Shown piece after piece: positions 24,901 through 36,908 of a stretch of 64,000 bases of DNA (position 1 is the first letter of the stretch; each line of letters starts with the position of its first letter). Source of the stretch: Scortum barcoo (taxonomy: Eukaryota; Chordata; Actinopteri; Centrarchiformes; Terapontidae); the NCBI GenBank assembly GCA_023238725.1, contig CM041533.1, positions 24,421,766-24,485,765 of the forward strand. The letters run 5' to 3'. The notes below the pieces were generated by a model, which did not search any database, was not told the origin of the DNA, and worked only from the letters and a program-made list of their open reading frames with translations. The translations under genes were made by a program, and so were the position numbers.

Positions 24901-27074
24901 ATAACACTGACTCTTTGTCAGTTCTTGATGAATGCACATGCAGACATTTCAACCACGGACACCGTCCTTGAGCAGACAGTGAATAACTTAATGTACAGCT
25001 TTCCAACCAAAGCACGTTTCTGTTCAACAATATTTCTAATGAAAGATTCAATTGTTGTTTTGTTTGTTCCTCTGTCACTGCATCACAAAATCACATTACC
25101 AGCAGAATTTTTTTTAAAAAAAGGAGACCATTAACATGCAAACGTTGTTGAAAGAGTGCTCCTTTGTGAATCGCTGTAGTAATATTAAAGTGATTTCTCA
25201 GAGCATCACAAGCAAGTTTATTGTAGCCAGCAGTCATTTGGCTGATCTTTGTGTGTAATGAGAAAACAGTGACAAACGTTACACAATTTAGAGGCTTCAT
25301 TACAACTTTATGCAAAAATGTCCTCTTACAGTTCCTCCCTGAATGACAAAGAGGAGCATGAAACTGACCTCTAAGCTGTTATTATGTAATTGTAGCGTAT
25401 CTTTCAATATCCCAGGTCAGAAATACATGTCAGTGTTGTTGGATATATCAGTGGAAAGGTATATGTAATAACACACAATCAATGATAAATGAAAGTACAA
25501 AAAAAGCAATTCAAGTATGAATGACAGTATCTCCTCAGAAGCTAGTGAAGGCATGGGATGTATTTATCATGCCATCCTCTTCCTCTCGACATGATGTATG
25601 ATGTTATCCTCCATCATCTTCAGTGCAGAAGTATGGGTTGAACACTTGATAGAAATGACCTCATTATTTTCTCTTGTGTTTTGCTAGCTAAGAGTTCCAG
25701 TTTTTGGCAGAAAAGTAAAGAGATCCATGGAGGCAGGCCTCTACAGTTCACTGTTGTCCAGTCCAGACCAGTACGGAGCTCTTTTATCTCTTCAGTGTTG
25801 CATCGTACCGAAGTCTGTTAAAGTTACATGACGGGTTGAATATTAAAGGGGCACAAAATGATTGTGCTCACACCTTGGAAATAATTGTTAGTTATTTAGA
25901 TTTTTTTCTTAGTAACTAATTCATTAGCTTGCTCATAATCGGTTATAAACATTAACATTATAAAAAAAAAACTGTTTTCTTGCATCATTTTCTTGCTTCT
26001 AGGTTACCACTAGAGGGTAATAAAGGTAGTGCACCATTTAGTACATCTCACATTTTAACCTTTGAATCTCTCGAGAGACTTTTCCTGTAATTATATATAC
26101 ATATACATGTATATACATATATATTCTGCAGGAACAGCTGATGGCGGGTCTCCATTTCTCACAGAGCAGGAGATACATACAGTACCAGAAGGAAGCAGTG
26201 GACTATCATGATTATTTTGGAAGCCAACAAGTCACAGGCTAGCATTAAGCTGTTTATTTTTGGCTCTGCCTTTCAGATTCTCCACAAAGCCTTTACAAAG
26301 CCTTTGTGAGCTGCCTCCTCAGCTCAGCTGTCAAATACTGCTCATAAGCTCTTCCCTTCCTTTGCAAATACCTGTTGTACTATGTATCAGTGTAAAATGG
26401 CTTCTTGGCTTCCCCCTGCGTGCTCAGCGATCCTTTCCCGTGGCAATCTGCAGTAGCAGCCAGCCACCTATCTTCATTTAGCCGTGTCGGAGCTCCTCTC
26501 TGCATCCTGAAATGCCACAGACTGGCTGTCACCTTCCTGCCTTTTCCCCATTTCTCCCCTCTTCACATTACTCTGGAAAATTTCACTTTGTTCAACCTCT
26601 CACCCATCGTGTCTTTCACTCATTCTTTCCAACTCAGCACCATGTCTCGTCTTGTTTCTGTTTTTTTTCTTTCATTTCCTATAGCCTTTTCCTCTCCCCC
26701 TTTTAATCTTTGCCTCTCCTCTGCGCCTGCTTACTGCAACTAAATCTTTTCTCCTCCTTATTCCTTCTTTGTGGCCTGGTAATATGACGAGCACTTCTTT
26801 TGACTATTTACCATAAATATAAGCTGCCAACATCCAACAAATGTACACTCTATCTCTCACATCGCACCACAGCTTGTGAATTCAAGTAAAGGCAACAAAT
26901 CTCACAATGTTGGCTATCTCAGCAAACAAAAATTAAGATTAGCAAGATTAGCAGATAGATTCACATTTAGGGAGTCCGTTCTTCAGGTTAGTTTTTCTAG
27001 GACTGTGACGCTGTGCATCATAAGCTCTTTGAAGGTGCAGCAAGTTGCATCCCAGGTGGTGGAAACATTTCCCC
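21951..27074. other. intergenic region between convergent ctnnd2 and ankrd33b
   Basis: About 5 kb without a supportable gene. It includes the 3' UTR of ankrd33b at its right end; TTTATT at 26253-26258 would be an AATAAA on the minus strand. AT-rich simple sequence occurs near 22.13-22.16 and 26.09-26.12 kb. In human the DAP gene lies between these two neighbours; no DAP-like coding sequence was seen. Confidence 0.6.
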
Positions 27075-27725
27075 TCACCTCCTCGTCAGAGACAACAGTT
27101 TTTGCCTCTCCTCCTCCCTCCTCTCTATTCTCTTCATCTTGTAGTTCCACTTGGGGATCTGGAGCTGGTTGGGGTTACAGCTCCGTCTCAGTTTTTCTGG
27201 TTCGAAGCTCGGAGCCGGGGCTTTGCAGAGCCTCACTTTGGGCACCACGATGCCTGGCCGCACGCTGCTTCTCCTCAGCATATTCAGAGGTAAGAGACTA
27301 GCTCGTCTTATGGCCACTGTGGACGCCGCGGCCACTTGGCTCAGCAGCTGTGGCTGGAGGCTGGCCCTCCGATCCTTCACTTTCGGGATGAGGAGGATCC
27401 GAGAGTTCTGGAAAAATCGTTTGTAGTTGTTCAGCCTGTCCGGGCCCAGACGCTTCAGTTCAGCCACCCGCTGCCTCCTCAGGATCTCTTGCACGGCGTG
27501 GCGACGCTTCCCGATGCAGGGCGGGCTGCCCGGACACACCGTGCGGCAAGCTGTGGCAATGAACGGACTGGAGATGCTGGTGGTGATCCGGACCATGTGT
27601 TCAAGAACGCCATCATCGACAGGGTTTACCCTGTTGTTGATGTAGAACCTATAAGGGCAGCAGGAAAGGAAGCTGATCAAACGCCTCCAGCAGGACTTTG
27701 GCTCTTGGGCCTTGGCCACCAGCTC
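27075..27725 (-). CDS. ankrd33b: ankrd33b last exon
   Basis: It begins at a cttgttgcgcag acceptor with ELVAKAQEPKSCWRRLISF. It contains LEHMVRITTSISSPFI, the cysteine-containing TVCPGSPPCIGKRRHAVQEI and a basic C-terminal tail with LQIPKWNYKMKRIERREE. It is the longest exon, with a continuous 216-codon frame. The + strand frames over it are antisense shadows. Confidence 0.95.
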   Translation of the reverse strand, partial: ELVAKAQEPKSCWRRLISFLSCCPYRFYINNRVNPVDDGVLEHMVRITTSISSPFIATACRTVCPGSPPCIGKRRHAVQEILRRQRVAELKRLGPDRLNNYKRFFQNSRILLIPKVKDRRASLQPQLLSQVAAASTVAIRRASLLPLNMLRRSSVRPGIVVPKVRLCKAPAPSFEPEKLRRSCNPNQLQIPKWNYKMKRIERREEERQKLLSLTRR

Positions 27726-30700
27726 CTGCGCAACAAGATCAAATGTTACAGTTGAAAGGAATCATCTAAAAAAAAAACACAGTTTGAATCCTTGTATTGA
27801 ATTTTTCACAGGGGGATAAAAAGCATTATGTGGTACATTCAGTAGTAGGACTGTCGCCATGATGAATTTATTAACCTCCAGCATGGGCCACTCCAGGGAG
27901 AAGGTGTCACAGAACTGCTCAGCACAGGGCTTTGACATCAGCCGATACATTAAGTTGGCCGTCTCGTATCGACCCGTGAAGAGAGCCCATTCCCTCGGCG
28001 TCATTCTGCGGCCGCTGTCCTGCGCCTGAATATCACCTCCTGAAGACATAAGGAGTTATGGAAGTGGTTGATGCAAAGCAGGAGAACAGAGGAGACACAT
28101 AAATCTACACACACACACACACACACACATCACCACACTCTCAGCTGTAAGGTGAATGTGTCATCTTCTTCAAATTGTTGTGCTGAATGTGTTTTACCAG
28201 CCAGCATGAGAGCTCTGACGCACTCAGCCCGGCCCTGCATGGCGGCCTTCATCAAGGCCGTGAAGCCGTGACAGTTTCTCCTCTCGATGTCCAGCCCAGG
28301 GAAGTAGCTGAGCAGGTAGTTAGAGATGATCATGTGACCTGCAGACCAGAGAGAAACAGCTCCAGTTATTTTTTTGAGAGCCTGAAGTATTGCACAAAGA
28401 GACCTCCCATGGAAGACACATGCAAACAAATGACTAGTAACTTTTCACTTTTTCTTTCAGGAAACAGATTCGAAATAATATCGAACAAGTCAGCGCGTGT
28501 CTACAGTTTTGTGCAAGCTTACACATTGTCAGCCACTCTGGGGATTGAACAAGGCACCTCGCTGTCGATGGGATTTGAAGTTGAACAGCAGCTTTTTACC
28601 CTTCAACACAGCTTCTTAAACGTTCAGCCGCTAATCGAGTAAATCCAGTCTAAATCCAGACACTTTCTGGGTTTTAGTGGAGGGTTCTGAAGACAGTTTT
28701 TCCTCCCACGTGTTCGACCGCTCTGCTGCAGCCGTGTGGACTCACAGCCTCGCACACCTGTTCCCCTGAGGTGGTGCAGAGTACTCTGTCATGAAAGGGG
28801 ATCGATATTTCTTTTAATGAAGCAGAAAATGAAGAGTAGTCTGCAGCTATTCATCACAGGCCACAGAGAGCCATTCATCATCGTTAGCGGATGAGAGGCC
28901 GGGGCACCATGTCTGATACATGTGGCTGCATCACGAGGAAATTACTTACAATGGTACTTCGTAATGCCAAATGCAAATAACAGCGATTCCTGCCACAGGA
29001 AGCACCAGACCTTATAATATACTCTGTGCTTTAATTTAGACTAATTCTGAAACTCAGTTTTCTGCAATAAGAAGTTCTTCCACTAAATTATGCATAGTGG
29101 AAGAATGAAACATGAAAGTATGCAAAGTAACTGGGTGACAGATGCCATTAGTAGATTTAAGATACATTATGAGCAACACATAGATAAAAAGGCCATCCAT
29201 GGGTTTATAAATACACAAATTATGGGTCTTTATGTAATGTTTTACAAAAGATGGAATTAGACATCCTTGATGTTATGTATCCGAAGTGTCAGGAGATGTT
29301 TGATAAGATCATCTGCTCAGACTTAAAAATCACTCAGCACTTAAATAGTAAATTAATGTTTGTCTTTATTTATTAGGCTGGTCTAAGTTTAAGCTTGTCT
29401 GGTACAAGTTTCGGGTTTTATCAGAAAAGATGGGCCACGTCATTCAAAGCAAGATTATACTTTTTTTTTCCAACACTCACAAATTTCTGTCAGAGGAAGG
29501 TACATTTAATTTCCCTTCAGTTATTAAATTATTTTCATTAAAAGCACTTTTTGCTCAGTTATGATAACATTGTACTCATGAGAGTAATTCCTGGAATGCA
29601 GCTAATTCACATTCAGCTGTGTCAATGAACACAAACGTTCAGAAGATTAAACAGGTTATAAACAAGCCAGTACAGACAAATGTATTTGGAAGAGAGAGAC
29701 ATAAGGTGATGGTTGAAATAATTAGCCAATATGTTATGCCATGCAACTTTTTTCTTAGAGATGAAGATCTCATTGATTATTTTGGTGGGAACAATTCTAG
29801 AGCTGATGGATGCAAAACAGCTAGTTTCCATCAAGTTGCTGTAAAAATGTCATTATCATTAGATAACCATTATTATCACTAGTCTGAGAGTCTATTTCTC
29901 ATTTCACTTTGGAGATAAAACCACTAAAATGTTTGTGACATGCTTAAACAGTAGCACAAGAAGAGAGCAGTCACAAAGTCAGCACACAGACTACTGTCGC
30001 TGGTCACAACAGTGCAGATACGGCTCTAGCAGTGAAACTCAGTGTATATACGTAGTTATGATTCCAGATTTTCGGAGATAATCGGAATTGCAGGTGTGTT
30101 TTTGGAGCTCACGTCAGTTTCAGTTTCATCATCTGTAGTCATCAATCACTTAGCAAAGAACGGAAAAAAAAAAAACTGTACGCTGCTTTACACACAGGCC
30201 GAACTGTGCTCTGCTTGGGATTTTTCCGGGACAGTCACCACAGACACCTGGTTCATAATACATAATATGTCAACTGCTGCAGGCTTTAATCAGTGGACCA
30301 TAGGCTCAATCACCACTCTGTTACTGCTTCCATCGATAGATAGTGACTTAACAAGTAGTTTAATGAAATTAGAGTCTTTGACTATAATTTTCAGTCAGTT
30401 TAGAGACTTAATGCAAGAAGAAGTTCTACCTCTGTCTAAAGGTACCACAGTCAGCCTAACACCCAAGGTCAACCAAGGACAGTTTGGCACATCCAGTAAC
30501 CTCCTGTAAAATAGTGATTTTTATGTTGTGTTTTTTGTGCAGATAAAACAAATGAGATGCATCATGTTTGTGAACTTTAGAGGTGGGAGGCAGATTCAGT
30601 CTGTGCACGCCCACACAGTCCTGGAATAAACATAATCCGTCTAATAACTTAAAACTCCTGCATCGGTGGACTCTGACTGTGAAGTTCAATGCGCTTGTGA

Positions 30701-33700
30701 TTGTTTCATTTCTTTACAGTAATTACACCAATAAATGATTAGAAATTCGGATACATATATAAATACAGTATATATATCTAGTGGTAAGTATAAATGCAGT
30801 ATATATGAGTGCTATTCAAAGGCCCGAGGTGTGTTTACCTGCTTGTGCTGCGGTGATAAGAGCAGTGTTGCCCTCGTTGTCCTGCCAGTTAACATCAAGA
30901 TATGGGCACTGAGACAGGGCGATGACCACGTCCACGTAACCATGGTAGCAAGCCACAATCAGGCCAGACTGAAACACACACAAAAAAAACTAAGAGTGCT
31001 TGTATTTCTTTTTCTTTCTTTATCTGTGATTGATTTTGGCACTTAAAAATACCAAAATGGTTTCTTGGGGCTTTTTTTTAGGGATTTCATTGCCATTTTT
31101 CTTCACAGGACAACATCATTAGGGTGATTCTCATTAAAAGATCAGTCATGCTGCCTACAAGCAAAGTAAAAGGCTGTTTTTCATAGTGTGTAACGGACTG
31201 ATAGTGAGATTATAATAGACTGTAAACTAAACAAGGGCTTTCAACTGGAGTGTTACCTCGCTAAGCAGCTAATTGTCCAAATTGCTATTGGCTGTTTTGC
31301 TCTTATTTAAAAGGCTAATAGCTAATAGCTGTTAAATGAGTTAGTGTTTGGATTAAGGGTAAATCCTTTTTTTCTTCATAATATTCCCCCGCACAAACAT
31401 ATAACCAGTGGATATGCAGGGTTGCATTGTCAAGCTTTTGAAACCATTAACAAGCCTATAATAATACACCTGCTATTCCTCTAACGATAGTGTAACAGAA
31501 TGTGGAGACCGACATCAGAAGATCCACACTGCAGAGCAAGTGCAGATGAAGAACTTGGCTTAAAGTTAAAATGAGGACTTTTAGCAAAAATCCAGGTCAG
31601 TTATGACAGCAGTTGGTCTGGCCTCACTCCTGCTGTGAACATGTGGTGAATGTGATCTGTATGTAGAAAAAATATCAAGATAAAGAAAAAAAAAACACAT
31701 TGATTCTTGTAAGTGCACACAGAACTCAGTGTGATATGGACGAAATGAGATCAGCAGTCTGTGGGTCAGATACATCCACATACAGATCTCATATAGATCT
31801 CTAATAGAGAGATGTAAATGGGTGGAACAAAGTAAAATTATAAAGTCTATGCAAAATGAAATAAATCTTTACAACAGAGAGATTAGGTCCAGATTTTCCC
31901 CTCCACCCCTGTATTCAAAGAGAGAAACACTACTCCTGACATGTTGACGTGAACAGAGCGATCAAAGTTTCAATGTACTAACCTCAGTCATATAAATGAT
32001 AGCTGGGATTGTGAAACAATGTCATGAATTCAAAGAAACGATTTCAAAGCTTTGTGTTGAGGGTGACAAGTAAGAGAGATGTGTGTTAATAATTCAGATG
32101 TGGCCAAAATGACACAGAGAGTATTACAGTCCTAAACAAAGAGGGAGTCAGCCCATCGGTGGAGAAGCAAAAAAATTAAATAAAGATAAAAAAGGGTGAA
32201 AACTGTGAATGCCACGTTATGCACTCATACAGAAAGTAAGTTGAGTGTGCCACAGTCAGGAAGCCTGTTTTGAATATAATAAACATTAAAGATGGCATCC
32301 ATTTTGCATTTACTTTGTCAGCACATGATTGTCACCGTGCCCCGGGACGATCTTCTGTCTGTTCCAGCTCTATGAGCATACAGTATCTCTTACCTAGTTC
32401 TCAGGTCAGTGTCTTAGCGAGCCCTTTAAAAGCTGAGCCACGATGGCAAGCTGCTCTTTGACACTGTCACTGTGCTGTTTACATTTCCCATCTGTCACCG
32501 GAGGTTTAGCCAACTGCTCTGAAACCTCCTTCAGGATTTGACCTTCAGTGGCTCGCTGGTGTTCAAGAGCTGCACCGGGCTCAGCCGGCCTGACCGCAAC
32601 ACCAAAAAATTCACTCAGGGTCAACATGCTTTTTATCTTTCAGTGTGTCTTTCTGTTACATACCAGAGCATATGTTAGTTTTGGGATTTATCATTTTTAG
32701 CATCATATGCATCATAAACGTTAACACTACATGTTAGACTTAATCAGCTTTTGTTCACTGGACTCACAAAAACGTTCACAAGTTCTGATTTATCTCCGTA
32801 AGCTGTGGACATAACACTGGACAGCTTATAAAGAGGAACATTTAACTCTAAAATGGTACCGAGTAGCCAGATTTCTGCATGATGCAAAACAGAAACAGCT
32901 CCTATACCAAAGAACATTCTCATCGTGAGTTACTGTATGATATTATGACATTCCCAGGAGCTACAACAGCTTCATACTGTGAATAGAATACCGTGGAAAG
33001 TTGGACCCTCTTACCAATGATGCTATCAAAGTATATCAGAGGTTATGAAACCATACGAGTGACTTTGCACGTTTTAACCTATTTACTTTACAAATCACGA
33101 GTACTTTACATTACTGATAACTGATTGACCCTGTGTATTTGATTAAAATTAGCTTTTTTCACAGGCAGAATTTTTGATCCACTGCACAAGCCAGTAAGAT
33201 TTTTTGGAAAGCTGTGTAGCCAGTGTATCTTCCCTGCCTTTGAACCTCTGAGTACTGGTGTTCATTCATTGACACATAATTTGAAAATCAACTGGGTGAC
33301 AAAACCTGCTTGAGTAATGTAACCTATTACATAATGTTAAGTCTAGTGTAGTGGTCAGTATGCAAGATTTGTATGCCTAAATCTTATATATAGTCCTTTA
33401 AGAAGGATGCTCATGTATTATCACCCAATCTAACCTTTCTGACCAACAGGCAAACATGGTCATCCTTGGATTTCCACAGTTGTAAACAAAATGTAGACTT
33501 TTTGTGTTACAGTTAGCGATGTAATGCCTAAAAATAAAACACCTCATTATATTGCACTGAACCCAGACACCTACTCTTCTGTTTCTATCTGTCTCTTTCA
33601 CCTCCTCTTCAGTCACGCCTTGTCTGATCATTATCTTGACAATGATGGCGTTGTTGTTGCAGCAGGCCTTAAAGAAGGAAATGGGCTCGGGGGTGTCAGG

Positions 33701-34054
33701 GCTTGGTGAGCGGTACATGTGGGACGCGATCGAATTGTCTGGGGGGTAGAAAGAATCGTCCGAGGTGATGCTCTGCGTGTCCGAGCGGTCCGGCAGGGCC
33801 TCGAAGTCCAGCTCCTCGAACTCCTGGTAGATATCGTCCTCATCCTCCCAATAGTTTCTTGAGTAATCGGCCTCTCGCTCCTCGCCACCGTCCTCTCTGG
33901 GCATCTCATGCTCGTCCCCATTTTCGTCAACTGCGGTGATGGACATGACAGGTGTATCCAGAGCCACTTTACTGGCAACCAGCCCCACGCCTCCGGACAC
34001 TCCATTCTCTCGAACCTTTGAATCTTCACCTTGCTGCTCTGTTATTAACACCAT
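27075..34054 (-). CDS. ankrd33b: ankyrin repeat domain-containing protein 33B, complete
   Basis: Five coding exons in order of transcription: 33575-34054, 30839-30968, 28198-28338, 27876-28039, 27075-27725. The total is 1566 bp, or 521 residues, with all phases consistent. Human ANKRD33B is about 494 residues, and blocks match along its length. These are SDDSFYPPDNS near the acidic N-terminus, KETDRNRR-SGLIVACYHGY, LDVNWQDNEGNTALITAAQA, GHMIISNYLLSYFPGLDIER, MTPREWALFTGR, VGK/IGKRRHAVQEIL and RASLLPLNML-RRSSVRPGIVVPKVR. The middle exons carry the ankyrin repeats. The C-terminus is basic (ERREEERQKLLSLTRR). The molecular function is poorly known; the related ANKRD33 regulates photoreceptor transcription through CRX, and a similar role here would be inference. 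Confidence 0.95.
28107..28129. repeat. (AC)n microsatellite
   Basis: A 23-bp AC array in the 158-bp intron between the third and fourth ankrd33b coding exons, on the transcribed strand a GT repeat. Confidence 0.9.
28339..30838 (-). other. ankrd33b: ankrd33b intron 2
   Basis: 2.5 kb with no recognisable gene. A 155-codon + strand open frame (30042-30509) lacks domain features and looks like chance. No clear transposon ends were seen. Confidence 0.55.
30969..33574 (-). other. ankrd33b: ankrd33b intron 1
   Basis: 2.6 kb. Apart from the 73-codon minus-strand frame at 32406-32627, nothing was recognised. Confidence 0.55.
32406..32627 (-). CDS. possible small ORF in ankrd33b intron 1
   Basis: A 73-codon frame starting MLTLSEFFGVAVRPAEPG and ending EQLAIVAQLLKGSLRH. 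It lies on the same strand as ankrd33b, with A at -3 of the ATG and an in-frame TGA 12 bases upstream of it. The composition (amphipathic, Lys/Glu/Leu-rich, few rare residues) looks more like protein than most intronic frames in this window. I do not recognise a family. It could be a retro-derived fragment, an alternative exon or chance. No splice structure or promoter was identified. Confidence 0.2.
   Translation of the reverse strand: MLTLSEFFGVAVRPAEPGAALEHQRATEGQILKEVSEQLAKPPVTDGKCKQHSDSVKEQLAIVAQLLKGSLRH
33575..34054 (-). CDS. ankrd33b: ankrd33b first coding exon, acidic N-terminus
   Basis: 160 codons from MVLITEQQGEDSK to KETDRNRR, with donor AGA|gtaggt in phase 0. The region is acidic (YWEDEDDIYQEFEELDFEAL) and includes DTQSITSDDSFYPPDN, which parallels human DTRSIASDDSFYP. 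The start was chosen because the human protein also begins MVL and stops lie upstream in the minus-strand leader. Confidence 0.92.
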
Positions 34055-36877
34055 TTAAACCCTCCCCTGCCGCTACACACCTTTAAACTCTCACAAGGTG
34101 CCAGGACAACGTTCAATGGACTTATGATTTATGTCCACTGCCTGCTGCGGTGCGTCGTCTCATCCTACCTTACAGAAGACTTCTATGGATTTCTGTGTCT
34201 GTCTCGGTTTCCCAAGAGACAAGGGTCGCCAGGGGTCGAGAGACATTAGATCATTATGCTTTCAATCCTCCGTCAGTGTGGAATTAACCTTCTTAGGGTG
34301 CCACAAAGGTCAGGATTCCCCAAAACTCCACAAGACAACGTCATCAAGGAAGGTTCGGTCACAGGCTTGATCTGAGGGAGTCACTCTGTGTGAGCGAAGT
34401 GACCAGTGAAAGCCGATGAAAATGAAAAGTCCAAGGTTTTCCAAGCGAGTGAGCCAGCATTGCACCTCCAAACAAATCGAGTCTCACAAGCCTAAGAGTA
34501 TCCATGAGTTTTACAAACTGCAGACAGGCCACTGCCCATTTCCATGTGATTCATCAAGGCCACGAAAAGCCTCCTCTGTCACAGGTTTTAACCGTGGCAC
34601 CAGACCCGTGGCTTGAATTCCTGAAATCCTCATAAAAAGTTAAAGTTGTGCTCTTGAAAAGTAGAAGAACAGGCAGCTGTCTTGGTTGGAAACACCAACA
34701 GTTGCCACTAGCAGCGCTGAGCAACTAATCCACTTTTTCCCTGTGGAGAAACTCTGGGCTTCCTTTGATGATCGCCGGCAATGGGATGAGACGTTCTCTC
34801 GAACTGACGCACAATAATCCCTTTAGTCGTTCTGTTTCTAGCTCTGGCTGTTCTGCTGAGTTTCCTTCCCCAGCGACCAGAGTGTGAACCTTTTCTGTTG
34901 GAATACAATAAAGAGTAAAATTGATTGGTACAAGCACAGAGGGAATGTCTTAACTTTTGAAAATCTTCTCTTAATGTCTGTAGATGTCTTACATGGAAAA
35001 CAGAAGAAAATAAACAAGTGAGCCAGTGTATTATTTCCACAGGACATTAAACTAAACACATAGAATATGTAAAGTGCCTGCAGCAAATGTGGAGCAGAAC
35101 TATGCATCTATGCCAGTGTTTACACCAGCATTAATTTACTACCTAAGATATCCATATTAGAGAATTAAAGCCCACCCCCTCCTCCCCCTCCTCCCCCCTA
35201 TGGTCTCATCTGCTACTGCAATTAACACTGCCAGCTTAACCTGGATTTCTCCACCACATGACTTCAGTAGTGTACAGGGAACAACTGAAGGACTGGGATC
35301 ACCTTAAACCAATGTCAGGCCCCCCGTTATTGGTGTCAAAGGCGTAAATGGTTTGTTTTCATTTAAGGCAATGAAAAATACTAAGAAACAAACCCTTTGA
35401 GAGCCATCTATCTGGATCTATGTTGTTTGAATTCACACTTACATTTATAATATTATATCAAAATGCCCCGAAAAGCTAACACAACCACCAGGGGGACCCT
35501 CACTGTAGGAATCAAGCAGTGCATCTGTGCATGTGTATATATCCTATATATAAAACAATTACCAACTGTGAACAAAACAGAGAAGATCTGAGCAGTGGTT
35601 AATTTTCATAATTATTCAGTAACATTTTAAATAGCTAACATTTGATTTTGTGTGGATACAAAATATCATTTACGGTTTTGATTTCCAGTGCCTATGTCGG
35701 CTTGAAAATCAGTCAGGAAGTGAGCATCTGACCTGACTGTAAGGTTTGCAGCGAGGACACAGGCACAGACACACTAATCTCTAGCAGAACGGTTGTTTCT
35801 GTCTTTCCAGAAACAAAATATGTATATGTAATGTAATAAAGTGCCCTTCACCAACGCTTTTAAGAAGGTAAAAGGATTATTTTCAAGCTCTCTTAGAGCA
35901 AGGTCTGAAATTTCTTGTGTAAAGTAAAGTAGTAATCTGTGCCAGAGAAAACAGTGTAGATTTTACACCTTGTTTTTTCCTCAAGTCTAGTTTTACAAAA
36001 GAGAAGAAAAAGAAATCAAACTCTTTATGACACAGCACTAATCTCCTCAGAGCTCCTTAAGGAGAGACAAATCACAGGCACTGAGTCTATGATGTGATCG
36101 CTGTGAAGAGGTTGATCCCATTGTGCTTGAGAAAAACGAAGGCACAGGTTGGAAAAATCTGATTTAGCTTGACAGTAGAAATCTTGTTTCAGCTGCATAA
36201 GCTCCTAATCTCTACTTGGCTTCCAAAACTGTTAAGACTTTGTATTAGCAGAACGGTAATTGGATTCAGCAAGAACTAACCCCACATCCTGTTTCCTACA
36301 GCTGCGCTTTCCAGCAGTACCAGACACCATCCCAAATCACAACTGGGCTCCTGTAAACTGCTGATGTAGAACTATGATGAAACACACATTCATTTTTATA
36401 CATAGTGGTACTGAATGATCAATGCTTTTGATGAACAGCACGTGCTCTTGGACGCTGTGGTCACATGTTTTATTACAGTCCAGGAGACAATAGGAGAGAA
36501 AGTGTGTGTCTGCTGAACACTATCATGTCATTTTACATGTCATTTCATTTTACTGAGCAGAGCCCCTGATGTTGACTCACAGGCCTATGAGATTCCCTCA
36601 GAAGGTGATCAGATGCTTATCATAGACTTGACTATCATAGACTATCACTAGACTGCAGCAGAACAGGTTTATGGACATTTCACCAAAGCTGCACACAAAA
36701 GAATATCTGAATGTATAAGGAAAAGTGCAGTCTGTGTTACAAGATGGTGCCCCATTCATGATGGTGAAAGTCACAGGACAAATACCTTTTGTTTTTCAGA
36801 CTTACTCCAGTTTGAGACTTCTCAAATTCTGATTCATTCATTCTGATGATACAACTCTGGGTGCTTGAGCTGGTCAA

Positions 36878-36908
<31 letters not shown>

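Noticed and set aside
30042..30509. 155-codon + strand open frame in ankrd33b intron 2
   Set aside because: No recognisable domain, Ser/Thr-rich random composition, and inside an intron of a minus-strand gene; most likely chance.
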